Below are positions 50,041 to 62,797 of a stretch of 64,000 nucleotides of DNA, piece by piece. Under the pieces are notes generated by a model. It was not told where the DNA came from. It worked only from the letters and a program-made list of their open reading frames with translations, and ran no database searches. The stretch is taken from contig NC_091015.1 of assembly GCF_041296385.1 (NCBI RefSeq), positions 51,278,345 through 51,342,344 of the forward strand, given 5' to 3'. The DNA is from Aphelocoma coerulescens (Eukaryota; Chordata; Aves; Passeriformes; Corvidae). Numbering within the stretch: position 1 is the stretch's first letter; each line of letters opens with the position of its first letter. Made by a program: the position numbers and the translations under genes.

Positions 50041-53000
50041 TTGGTATAACTGAAGCTCCTTGTGGACTAGGAAAGGTCATATTTTTAAAATAAACACTTA
50101 CTGCAGAGTGAAATTTTGTCAGAGGGTTTTTGAAGTTTTCTCCTATTTGCTTTGGTTGATTAAAATAAAATCCATCTCTTTTTTTCTGGAACACTTGGAA
50201 CTGTATGAGAAATTTGCTTTGTGAAAACGTGCCATGCACATGTCAAAACAAAAAGCCCCACCTCTGTCACTAGTAGAGATGTAAGCAGTCTAACTCCAAG
50301 CTGAGTATGCATGTGTGGCAGGACAGCACCAGCAGAATTTAGTCTATGTGTTTCACAGATACGGTGAGGAAAGTAATATTTTCACTAATGATTATGTGAC
50401 CATGGTGGAGATACACTGTTCAATGGTAGACACTGCTTGATTGAAATGAAACTGGTAAATGATGAGAAACTGCAGAAGATTTGATCCCTTAACAGGGCAT
50501 GACAGGATGTCCAGTGTCTGAAGAAGACACAGAAACTCTGTGCGTGAAGGGCAAGGGAGATTGAGTCCCTTTTTCTCACTGTGCCAGCTCAGGCAACAAA
50601 ACCAGGACCCTGTGTTGAGTCACTTTTCTAGAAGTAGGTGTGAGGTATCAACCAGAAAGAAGTTCTAACTTGCTTTTTCCTTCATTTCGTGCAGCTTGCT
50701 AGCTTCCTTACGAGGAGACTGGTAGCACTTGTGTTATCAAAGGAACTTGGGTTTGGCATTTCTTAATGGTTATATATGATTAGGGAATCAGAAAAGAGCT
50801 CTGATAGCATACCAAGAATGCAGATGATGATAGGAAAGTCTGCAGAGATTAAGCTCTGATATTTTTTCTGGCTAATGCACATTTAAGATGCATGTGTGAG
50901 AAGTCTCTGTCTACCACAGGGACATTTGTAAGCCTTTTGTTCTAGTATCAGCAGTTCTTTTTAATACATGTACAAGTGATTCTCATAAACTATGTGACAG
51001 CCTGAACCAGCAGTTTGTAATCTTTGCTGCCATAATGCAGGGGAGATTATTTAGGGACAATTTACTTAGCTTGTCAAGAAAAGGGTGAGAGATGTTGTTG
51101 TGTAAGTTACGTATTTGCTAGTGCATGGAAGTGTAGTGGGAGACCTTTTTGACTTCTTGATAAAAAAGTCATGTGGCCCAGTGTCTGAAATCAGACATTA
51201 CATAAAGGAGGCATGATCTTGTATCTGTGAAAATAGGTGAACGTTGGTCCAGACTAGAAAACAAGCATATCAGGGACAAAAAGAACTTTTATCAAAAATA
51301 GTATGCCATCTCTACCAGCATCCACAAACAGATGTCTAGAAAAGAACAGGGAAGTGTGGCAGTTAGGTGGTGTGCTTCCTCCTAAAACTCTCATAATTTC
51401 CAGTCACTTCTAGCTCTTGATTTTTCTAAGACAGATGCAGTATCTTTGTGTTTAGTAATCTTCAGTTATTTTCTCTTCCACGTAGTGTTCTATTGTCTTT
51501 TGAACCATTTTTAGCTTTAGGCTCCACAATATCCTTCAGCAAGGAGTGCCACAACTCATTATTCTTGGTGCCAAGGACATAGGTTGATTATTAGCAGATG
51601 TTTCAATATATTTTAATTTGGTTTGGTGGGAAAAAGTCTTTACCGTTTACATATGAGAGGAGGTATTTAACTAAATTGTCGTGGAGGTCCTTTTGGCCTC
51701 TGTGAATTTGATTTTCTCTATTTTATGGGCTTTATGGAAAACATAATGGCTGATTTGCTTTTAGTTTGTTAATGATGCTTGCAAATTTGCTTTAAGACAA
51801 TTAGTATAATCAAATCACATGCTTCAGGGCTTTAGCTGACTCCTTTTTTCCTCTGTGTATAGATGGTCAAATAATGTGCATTGGTGCAAAGAGTCCTCTT
51901 TCTTGGAGGCCAGGTTAACATTTTGCTGACACAATGAAAGCCAGATCGATTACCAAATTTGGGAAAATTCAAGTTGGCAAGATTCCTGTAGTTTCTTTTC
52001 TTCCACCCCATTACAGTACCTGAATTGATTTACCCTAATTTGTTCCTTGCCACCACACTGGGGATCTTAGGTGCTATGGGTACTTTCCTGTTCTTTTTTT
52101 CATGGAAAATTCCTTAATCTGCCAAAACATGAAAAATCTTGAATACTGTCAGTTTGGTAGTTGTCATTAGACAAGATATCATGACTTGGTGGTGGTTGAT
52201 CTTGTGGCCTTTTGTGTTTTTGAAGTGTGTTGAGCAGTTACACCACAACATAAGTGCCGTGATATTGTTTATTTTCTTAAAATAGCTACAGTCATTTCTA
52301 TCACTTTGGACTGGAACACTTAAAATTCCAGTCCTTCAAACTCTGTTAACTTTATGGACGAAGAAAATACTGCACTGAGGAATATGAGGAATAGTTTGTA
52401 TTCCTAAATATATTGGGTTATTTACATGTGTGACTCTTATATAAAAGTTGTATTTTGTATCTGAAATTTTTATTTAATTATAAATTAAACATTCCATTAG
52501 TAATTAACTCTCTTATGAGAGGCATTTATGTGCAGAAGGTCAAAAATTTGTTTCATGCGAGGAGTGCTTAGAAATACAAAGAGGTTGAATTTTTTTACTG
52601 TTTGGGATCTCCTGTGTTTCTAGGGGGACATTTTGCTTAGGGAGTTCTGGCCAGCACCTCCATAATGTGTAGTCAAATTCCAGCAGCCCCTGCTTTCTGC
52701 CTACCAGTTGAGTTACATCTTTCCTTTGTAACTACTGATTTACTTTATTTATTTTCTTAAAGGCATCTTTATAGTCACAATAAGCAGGTTTTTAAAAGTT
52801 CAGCTGAATATAGGCAACTGCTTTCCCTGGAGAATGTGCATTTAAAAGTTACTGTCTATTTACTTAGTATTGTGTGTGCATAATGTTTTCCAGCAAACAT
52901 TAATCATACTAGGTAGCTTTGAGGGCAAAACTGTTGCACTAAGATAAACATTTGGGAGTCTGCTTTAATGCCCAAAGCCTCTTAGCTTTTTTAGGTCAAA

Positions 53001-54272
53001 TTATTTTGTATCCTCTGACTGTGTTTCTAAACATGCTACTGCTAAATGCTACTTTTAAAATTCAGATTCTGTGTTCCATTTTTATAGACAAGGTTAAAGA
53101 GAGGGTAGCTTACAATTAAGGGTATCTCACAGCTTCAATGGCAAGGAAAACAGAATGGTTCTACTTCCTTAGAGCTGGCACTTAAGAAGAATGTTGCTAG
53201 TTTCATACTTACAATAGCATCTCTGCTTTTTGTATTCTGCCAGTGTCATTATAATACTGGTACAAAATGAGGCTGTTAGGCTACAACAATGTGCTAGGAG
53301 TTAAACTCTTTGTTGACCAAGAATGTATGAATTCATTATTTATACTTAGAGTTTCTGGAAAGACTTTATTTTACAAATACTGTTTTCTGCAAGCTATAAA
53401 ATATTATAAACAAACGTAAAAAAAAATAAAAGCATTATGTATTGTGCAACTATCCTAGAAAAGGCAAATATAAGTAATTTTCTTAAAATGCCTTGTTTTT
53501 TGCATTGGTATCAGCCAAGATCTCAGCTATCAGTTGGTAAGAACTGTTTTTTCACAGGATATGTTCAGAAGTTGTAGCTTTGTTAAATACTTGACTACTG
53601 CACAAGAAATTTTCTTTCCCTTCCTCCTCAGTGAATGCCCTTGATTAATATTTGCCATCCACTCAGCTAGAGATTAAATTGCTGCGAACTGAGAAGAAAA
53701 AGCACTTGTAAAAACACAGGTTTCTCCTGCTGTGAAACCATGGCTGTAGTGTGTGCAAAATGTGATTTTTCTAAAGTCAGGTTTACTGGCACGAGATATA
53801 TGTGAAAATGTCCTAAAAGCAGAGACCTCATCTGTTCCTGCTGGTAGCTAGCATGATGCCATTAGTGTCTGTAATCTAGGGAGCTCGGTGGGTGGGGGAA
53901 GTGAGGGAGGATTGTTAGGAGTTTTTTAAAATATCTTCTTAAAAGCCGGATAGTGAGAGAGTTAAAAAGGGAGAGCTGTCAGATAGTCAAATATCTGGGA
54001 GATGGTTTGGCTGTCACAGTATATGAAAGTTATGTAAGGTGTATAAGCATATTACATAAGAGCTCCCCCATGCTCCGGGTCACCGGCTGCTCTTCCAAAA
54101 CTCACCACCACCCGCCTGAAACCAGCCCAGAAACATAGGCAGCACTCTTGGAAAATGGGTATCTCTTATTTCTGCAGCAGTGGCAGCAGGATTGCATGAA
54201 ACACACATATTAAGATATTCAAAAGTAATACAGTGATTTGTAAGAAGAACAGAATCAAGTGTCCATGAGAAA

Positions 54273-54288
54273 TTTTTTTTTTTTTTTT
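54273..54288. repeat. Poly-T run (16 T)
   Basis: An uninterrupted T16 in intron; no retroposon body recognised beside it. Confidence 0.8.
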
Positions 54289-57200
54289 AACTGAGTATCA
54301 GTATAAAAGAGCAAATCACATACAGAAACTTGTATTGCAGTGGAATATGTTTCAATACTATGAGATGATGGGGAGTTTTTAGGCCCAGCAGGAAGGGTGT
54401 GCCGTTTATATACAGTCTGAATAAGCATTTCTTGGCATTTGGGAAAGAGAATTGCAGCTCAGCAATTTTTTGCTAGTTATTTTGTTACTACTAGTAAAAT
54501 CTTCTGCAGATTTAACTGCAGTTCTTCTGCAAATAGAAGCATGGATATTTCTTATGGGGGGAAATCTTCTGAGGCTTCTTTAATCCATCACAGTTTCAGA
54601 TCAAGATCAAAAGGTGCTTGATGATGAACCTTTTCCAACCTCTGCAGCACATTTTAATGGTAGCAGTAAGAGCTCAATTCTTCATGCTTTGGTCAGATAG
54701 CTACAGCTCCTTCCTGACAGCATGCCAGATTTAATTTATATTGCAGGTTAAATGGTTGAAATCACTGTAGTAACTGTAACAGATCACAGATGAGAGCTCT
54801 ATAAGACATTCTATTCTCAAGTAATTGGGAAATTGAATTCAGCTTTGCAAAGGAGTATTCTATTTCATCCCTCAGTTTCTACTCAAAAACTCGCTTTGAG
54901 GTGGGAAAGGCAGCACAATGCCTTCATGCAGCTGGCATGGAGTGTTTGCTAGGAACTTCTTCTCATCCAGATGTTGTGGAACACAGATGGCATGTCCAGA
55001 GGCCAGATGCTGACAGAGTGCTGCAATGGTCACTGTTCAAACAAAACAGGAGCAGTATTAGTTCCACTCTGTCCAGAAACAGTTTGCTTTGGTTGCACCA
55101 TTAAGCTGAAGCCTGTGTACCTGACCAACATTGAACTAAACTGAACACATTTTTTATTAGTGACTGCTAATATGTAAATCCAGCCTATACCCAATTACCT
55201 CTTCTGCCTGATGGTGCTTCTCAGAGCTGCAGCTGGGGTCTGCCTTCATATCCAGCATTGTTGCCTCTGGCAACACTGCTGTTGGTGTGATTCACTGCCA
55301 GAGCGAGGGGCAGTTCAGCTGTACGTCAGACCTTCCCTCCCAAGAAACAACAAAATTTAATGGAGACTCACTTGCTAAGTAAAATGAAGGAAAATCTGTC
55401 CATTGCCAGTCTAAAGTTAATCACCAACCTGCAGAAAACTTTCTGCTATTTCAGTCTGTTGGCTGGTCCTATAGTAATCACAGCTTTCCATGAACTCTAC
55501 AAAGAGACATTTTGCGGAAGTTAGTGCAGCCTGTTTTCCTACATCAGTGCCATGAAACACGTTTTGTCACCTCATAGTTGCTGGGATCTCAATGTCTAGT
55601 TTGTGAGCAACTGCTTTTTGCTTTGTTAGTGCAAACTGAGTTTTGTGTCTTTCCCTTGAGGAAGATCTCTGTCCTTATTTCCCATGTCTAAGAAGACAGC
55701 CCCATGAAGCCATCCTGCAGTTCCTGTTAAAGTAGAACATTTCACACAAACATCCGGTCCACGTGTAACTCATTACTAGTCACTGGGAACAAGGTCTCTG
55801 TAGGCAGTTTTTATGTAATAAAATTATATAATACAATTATTTACACATTGAGGTAAGTATGTATATGCAGTAATTATAGCCTGTGTTCATCATGCTGCAC
55901 TGTAATATTTTGCCTCAGCAGAGTTTATATCTTACGGGTTCTGTATCTATAAAGAAATGGGGAGCTGGTTGTTTCTTCTCTAATTGGGATTTCAGGACCG
56001 GCAGCCTTCAACAATCATGGGTGTCAAGTGTATCACGAGCAAATCCATACAATATAACTTAAAGAACCAGTTACAGTAAAACAGGGTTTCTTTAGCATTG
56101 AGTCTTTAGGTAAACAAGGCGCAAACAAGTTAGCTCATTGTTCCTACAGGGGGTTAGTTCTGTACATCAATCTGCAGCCAGGTGGTTACTTTTATCCGAC
56201 AAAAAGTGTCCCTGAAGATGAAAGAAATGTGGTTTACGGAATTGTTTGGTATAAAAGTAGTCTCCTCCTCTTCTGCCCTATTCTCTCAAATTTTGTACCT
56301 GCTTTTTGTATTCTGTCCATTGTGTTTTTGTAGTGGTTGCTAACCTATGACAGTTTTGTTCTGAAAGGGTTTTAGTCTTTATTTATTTTGGTGTGTAGAC
56401 TCTTCTAATCTTCCCAGTTTCGCATTTCTTTGTTTTACTTATCTTAATATTTCTTGTCTCTGTGGGAGAAATATTGTTAGGTTGTCATGCAGTGAGTTTC
56501 CTGAACCTGATTTCATAACTATGCTCTTTGCCTTGTTGCAGTTCACCCTGGACTTTTAATCAGCTGTTAGGCATTTTAAAGTCCCTGTACAGTGAGTATT
56601 TTGTAAACATCCATTTATTTGCCACTATGAGTGTTCCACAGCTCTACACAAAGTGACAATGGAATTAATCCAGGAAAAGAAACGAGCTGAAAAAAGTCAT
56701 TTAAGTACCCAAGCCAGCCTTGCTCTGCTAGGCAGTTTGTTTACATTGATTTTATTAAGACACAAACAAAGAACTATGAAAGAAAAGAATCTATTCTGAA
56801 TTGTTCGGTTCCCTCATCACAATATTCAGTATTTGAACAAAATCTCCCAGCCTCTCAACGAGCTTAAATTGCATTTAATTTACCCTCATTATGCACACAT
56901 TTTTGTTATAACACTCAAAATACTCAGTTCTTGAAGGCCTTCATTTCAGTGGTAACAGAATGTGATGGTTTCCACAGAAAGCCTGGTGCAAAAAAACCTG
57001 AATACTGAAACCTGAAATTGAAAGTTGAGGAAGGTGGAGGAGTGACAGGAAGGGTAGTTGCACCTGACACACTTAGAAGATCTTGTTCCTTCGTTTGCTT
57101 TTTAGCGTTGCATTGATTCAAGCAATTTTGTTGTCTCCACAGTAGTAAAAATAATGAGCAATTCCTGCCTTCATTATCATGTTGAAATGTATCTTAACTG

Positions 57201-59220
57201 TGAGATCTCTCATTCTATTTGAAGTACATTTTTATTTTCATAATACACTAACTCCTGTGCATGTATACACATCTTTATACATCTGGATGTGCCTCTGGGT
57301 CTGTACATTGACATTGGTTTTTGGTAATACTGAATCAACTTGTCCATCACAATTTTTAAATGCTGAATCATTCAGTAGCTGCTTCATTTAAATTTTATTT
57401 ATTATTTCAGGGGTTTTTAAAGGTTTGGGGGTTTTTTTTCCCTCTGGGTATACGTGGTGCTTATGGCCCCTATCCTGCTTATGCTGAAATAAAATTTTTT
57501 GTATTAACTATTACTTCTCTTGTAAAGTAACTTCCATTTTCATCAGTCTTTTAAGATAGGGGTTCTTCAGTTTGATTAGAAAGGCAAGGCTAGTCATGAG
57601 AAATTCTTACATGTGTTAAATCCTGGTATAAAGAAGAGGAGTCTGGTTGAATTTCACCAGCTGGAATGGAGAATGCAGATTTAAGATGGGCAAGTGAGTG
57701 ATTCTTTTACGCTGAATGGAAACAATAGTTTCTGCAAACTGGATTGATGAATGAATGCTCTGGGGATGTGCTTTGTAACTTTCTGACAATGTGAGATAAT
57801 AGCAGTTAACGAGCCCTGTGCATGTGAGGAAGAAAAAATATTTTTAACAGCATAAAACCCTATAGCTAATTGTAGGTATTTGTGTAGTACTGTAGTACTT
57901 TTGCAATTATAGCTAGGATTATTAAAATACCTACACTGAATATTGTATAGACATATTGGGAAAACTTGCTTTAGATATGCCAGTCTCCCCCATTCCTTGA
58001 AGAAAGGCCGAGAAAGAGGTTCCTCAGAACAGGAATCTAACTTTGAGTTATGAGCAATCTGTGAAGGAACCTACCCCTCTCTGCTATCTGTACGTGGAGC
58101 ATCTTGGGACAAGTCTCCCTCAGGGTGAAGTGTGGATATTTTCATGGGTAGATACCAGCTAAGAACTTGGTCCATAATTTAATCCTGTTTGAAAATGGAA
58201 GTGTTTAAATTTTGACCAAGAAAGAGACAGAATTAGATATGTCATGATTTACTTGAGGGTGAATAATGGGGCCCATTAATACAAGACTGAATTTGAGCTT
58301 CAAAAAATATGAGTGTCATCCCCTATCAAAGGTCCTGCTTGGTAGTGTCTCTTCCTGTCCTTTTTTGTGCTTTATTTAAACAAAGTGCCTTCACTGAAAT
58401 GATGAATGGAATGTCTTTTTAAATGTTAGTCCTCATTTTTACAAATACTTTGTCTGAACATAGATACACAGAAAAAAGAATGTATGCAAGTAGAGCGTTG
58501 GGTGGTGTTTTGCTTGTTATCCTGTTCATTTTTTTATAAATATCTTATATCAGTTTAAAGAACACTAGGACCGAAATTACACGTTTGTTTGGTTATGCCT
58601 GAAGGTCTTTGCATTTTTACTTTCAGGTTTGTTTCCTCCATTATCATAATCACCCTCTTATGCAGAGGGACAGTATACAATTGAGTTTCCTGGAGAGTGT
58701 TATGCAAGAATACCATCATTTGCCAAGGGCAGTGCAAAATAAATAAATACATAAACACTCTTGTCAGGGAACAGCATTGCAAACAGTTTCTGTTCTAATC
58801 TTAAAAACTTTTGCACCTGCACTGTCTACAAAATTAGCAATTGGAAATTTGACTTCAAATTGACTGAATCCCTTGAAATGAAAACACTAGAGCAGTCTTT
58901 GTTTCCAAGGCAACAATCAGCCCTGTTCCTAAGGATTCAAAAGGTGTTTAAGTGACAAGGTTGTCTTCAGAACACATCTTACTAAATTTAAATTTTACAT
59001 TCATTCAGAATATCTGGAACTATAAAACTTTCATAATGTGAAGTACAGCTCTCATTATGCCTTTACTCAGTCATGAAGAGAACTCACTCCTACAAAATAT
59101 ATTCCCTTCCCAATACTATACTCTAAATATGTTACAGGTCATGCTGCATTTTCAGTTTCTCACTGTTACTATTATAGGAGGCAACTAGTGACATCTATAG
59201 CTAAGATTAGATAATACTTT

Positions 59221-59257
59221 CTATATTATATTACATTATATTATATTACATTAAACT
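59221..59257. repeat. TATTA-type AT microsatellite
   Basis: Interleaved units of tatatta, ttacatta and tatatta over about 37 bases. It is imperfect and likely length-variable. Confidence 0.75.
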
Positions 59258-61719
59258 ACAATATTAGAACTATAGCAAAAATAGGTTCTGGAGAACATGG
59301 TAATAAAAACCAATCAGATATTTTGGCATATCTAATCAGATCTAATGAAGAGCTCTTAGCCCCCCCTGGAAAAAATGTTCATGATAAATGACTAATAAAT
59401 ACCTATCAGAGTTTTATGAATTGTTCTTTATACATTAAAAGTGATTTTTTCAGGATACTTTCTATGAATGCTCATGGAGAGCTTTTCTATACTTGTGTGG
59501 CAGCATGAAAGAACCATGATTTTGAGGAAGAAGCATGCTAGCAAGGAATTATTTATTTGGGAAAGTCATGAGAAGAGTTAGTTCTCTGTGTCAGAATGGA
59601 GCAAGTGGATGCAGAATAGATTACAAAACTTCCAAAAGTCAGGAGAATTTGTTTCATGCGAAGGAACAGTAGGCTGAAGAGAATGGTGATGAAGTTAAAG
59701 GCACAGATCAGAAAGATAATTTAAATAGTGGCATTTGTGGTTGTTGAGGTTTTTTATGGATGAGAGGGAGGGAAGAGTGCAGGTATAAAGTCTCAGATTC
59801 AGCTGACATGGAGACAGAGGAATTTGGTTTTGGGATAGGTTTCATATCTGTGAATGATTTTTTTTGCTCTCTGGTTACGTATTTTCTTTTGTGAATTGCA
59901 GATTCAAATTTTTACCACATTTTGTAGATTTGTCTAGCTTGTTTGTGAAGAGTAGCTTTGGAAAATAATGATCTTGAAGCAGTAGTATTGGGGAGAAGCA
60001 ATTTACTTGATCATGTAAGTACTTCTGCAGATCCTTTGGGACAATTTTCAAATTACCATTTCTAATTCCTTGGAAATACATTGACTTTAAATTGTAACAT
60101 ATTTAATTCTCCTTATACAGGAAAGATTTGTTTTGGAGGTTTGGTAATCAACAGATATACTTCTGGGAGAGGTATCATTATAATGGTTTGCAAAGCCTCA
60201 GTTGTTTTCTAAAATACAGGTATTAAAACCTGTGTAGCTTTTCTGTAGAGTTGAAGTGGTGAAATGTACAAATCTGTTTCACTTCATTGCTTTATAAAAG
60301 AGTCAAGAAACATGAAAGTCTTTATGTGGAATAATCAGCCCAACTCCATTAGGTGTGGGAGCCTCTCACTCTCAAGCCCAGAGGGATTTTTTTTTTGGTG
60401 ATGTTTGAATGCTTAAAATGCCTATGTTTTTAAAAACCTTCTAAAACTTATAATAGCATTAATTATCAGCACCAAAGTGAGGACTGATGGTTTGTTAATG
60501 ATATAATAATTGTAAAATGGGACTGAAGTGAGAAGTAGTAAATTGAAGGGAACTTGCCAAACCACAGCTTTGTTCCTTGTGCTCTGGATTTTTATTCCAC
60601 CCAATATTTGTACCTCAGTCTAACTTACATGATGTTCAGTGAGTGAGGTTGTTTTACCTAAATTTATTTTTATTTTCACTGTTTAATGGCAAGGTAAATG
60701 CTTTTTTTTCTCTGCTTAGAACCTAAATGCTGTTCCCTGATTTACATGGTGTTTATGATTCAGGATACGCAGTTCCACAGCCCACAGTGCAGAGTACAGT
60801 CTATACTTAAGTGGTGTAGATTCAGAGTTGTCTGATTTGCAAATAAATGGTAGCTCTACGTAAGTCTTGGATCTTCACAATTGTAATTACACTCACTACT
60901 TTTTTGTTTTTCTTGTTGCCTGCCTAATGTATTCCTAGTTGTAAAGAAGATAGGGATTTTTCAGAAATAATGTATGATAATGTAATCAAAGCCAAAGCGG
61001 GATTTTCAGAAATGCTGGTGGATTAAGTGTCTAATTTCCACTGTCTATCACCACAAATTATGTGTGGCCTTTAGAAATTTTTTGAAAAGTTCACCTTTCA
61101 TTCATTGCCATTGCCAAATACAAAACTAAGTCAAAGCTATTTATAATCTTCAACCTCAGCTTTCATCAGACTGGCTAAGACTACTTTTTGGGTGTGCATC
61201 CTCCAGAACAGTTTGTGCAGTTGAGGTGTTACTCTTAGCTGCAAACAACTGGAAAGATCTTCACTTAACCCAGCAGTGAAATACTTCGTCTTGAGCGTTG
61301 CTGGGCTGCAGAGAGGAGTTTTCAGTAGCCTCAGAAGAGACACAACATGTTTCCTCTTTCATAAGAGTAGCTGACTGGCTCTTCTATCCTGCAGTCATTT
61401 CTAAATGTGCTTGCACTCTAGATCTCGTTTTATTCCAAGTTTCTTCTGTTATTTATGTTGTTACAGTATGATTGGATGCAATATAAGGAAATCAGTAAAC
61501 AAAATACCAAATCACTTTTGTCCTGGGAGGCAAGATTCCATAGTAATTTAGATTCTGATGAAGCAGCTAGAGGTTTAACACACTCTTCTAAAATGCATTC
61601 TATAAAATACTTGCTTTCGTTGAACTGTCTGGTGCTCTTCAGGTGCTGCATTTGCTGAAAAATATTGTTTGGTGTATATAAATAAGAAGACATAATTATT
61701 TATTGAGGTAGGTTATCAC

Positions 61720-61740
61720 TTGAATTTACTATAAATTCAA
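61720..61740. repeat. Perfect 9-bp inverted repeat with 3-nt loop
   Basis: TTGAATTTA, loop CTA, then TAAATTCAA. It is AT-rich, so the hairpin would be weak and chance occurrence is likely. Confidence 0.6.
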
Positions 61741-62613
61741 AATAGCGTGAAATGCATGACAATGGCTATAAATGCTCGCTTACATGGCAGTCTTTCTGCT
61801 GTCTGTTTACATACTATACTGTAAATTCTGTAGTATCTTTTTATGCTTTTACGTGTTTCGGAAATTCCAAAGTTTCATAGCAAAAAGGCTTTACGGTACT
61901 TCTAAATATAAATAAGCTTAAAAATAAATCCTGCAAAACTGCAATGATCCATTTAATAAAATGCCCATTTTTATAAATGCCCTGAAATAAGTGGGTGAAA
62001 AATAGTGTGACACATCATGTAGGCTTAATCTGTTTCGTATAAATTTGCTGTGAAAGCTCTAGTTCAATATAGATAATGTGCAATCTGTTCTAAACATCCA
62101 GTTGTACAATAAGGGTAATTTGTGGGAGACAGTTATGGATCTCAAGAGCCCTTTCATCATGCAGAGTGTTGAATTAATCTCCTCCTAAATGCTCATTCAA
62201 AAAGTGTCAGAAGACTCTGTGTTCGGTTGCCATGGCAGATATTATTCTCCTGGCTCCTTGGAGAGCTACATTTCTATAAACTATGAGTGTTTCCAAGTTT
62301 ATCAAAGCAGTAAGTTGTAGTTACTCTGATTTTTGTTGCGGTTGACAGTTTCCTTCTGTCATATGCTTGCGTTAATTTTATTCTTTAAAAATGTTGTAAA
62401 ATTTCTTTTTACCTGCTTGCTCTCTCAAATAGAACAATAACTTTCATTTAGAGACAAAAAAGGGCAAAAAGGTGTTTTGAACATAGAGTCTTACAGTCTA
62501 TTTTAGATAAGAATAGAAAAGAAATAAAATAATTGGGTACCTGTATGCTGAGAGACTAGTGAAAATGGCAGAACTCTGATAAATGCAGGTTGTAAACAGG
62601 GAAGGGAATGAAA

Positions 62614-62643
62614 ATCAAGACTGTACTTTTATCAAGACTGTAC
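62614..62643. repeat. 13-bp direct repeat, 17-bp period
   Basis: ATCAAGACTGTAC occurs at 62614-62626 and again at 62631-62643, a small local tandem duplication. Confidence 0.75.
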
Positions 62644-62722
62644 AGGGACAGATACCATGAAGGAGATTGGACTGATTTCTTATACAATAAACTTTTCCAT
62701 TTGCATGTTCTCCCATTGCAAT

Positions 62723-62797
62723 CTGCCTATAGGCAGCAGAACTAATGAAGCCTGATTTCCTCAGGATTTATGTCCTGTCTTTCCTGAGCCTATAGGC
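62723..62797. repeat. Pair of related palindromes
   Basis: CTGCCTATAGGCAG (62723-62736) is a perfect 14-bp palindrome. GCCTATAGGC (62788-62797) repeats its central ten bases 64 bp further on and is again followed by AGC. Both are direct sequence observations with no assigned function. Confidence 0.75.

Noticed and set aside
54596..54645. Possible CR1 3'-end relic (cttgatgatgaaccttttccaacct)
   Set aside because: Only about 25 bases resemble the CR1 end, and the flanking sequence and terminal octamer are missing. Too little to call.
54901..55104. 67-codon + strand frame with a less AT-rich composition
   Set aside because: No recognisable domain, no splice sites fitting the frame, and no sequence similarity I can name.
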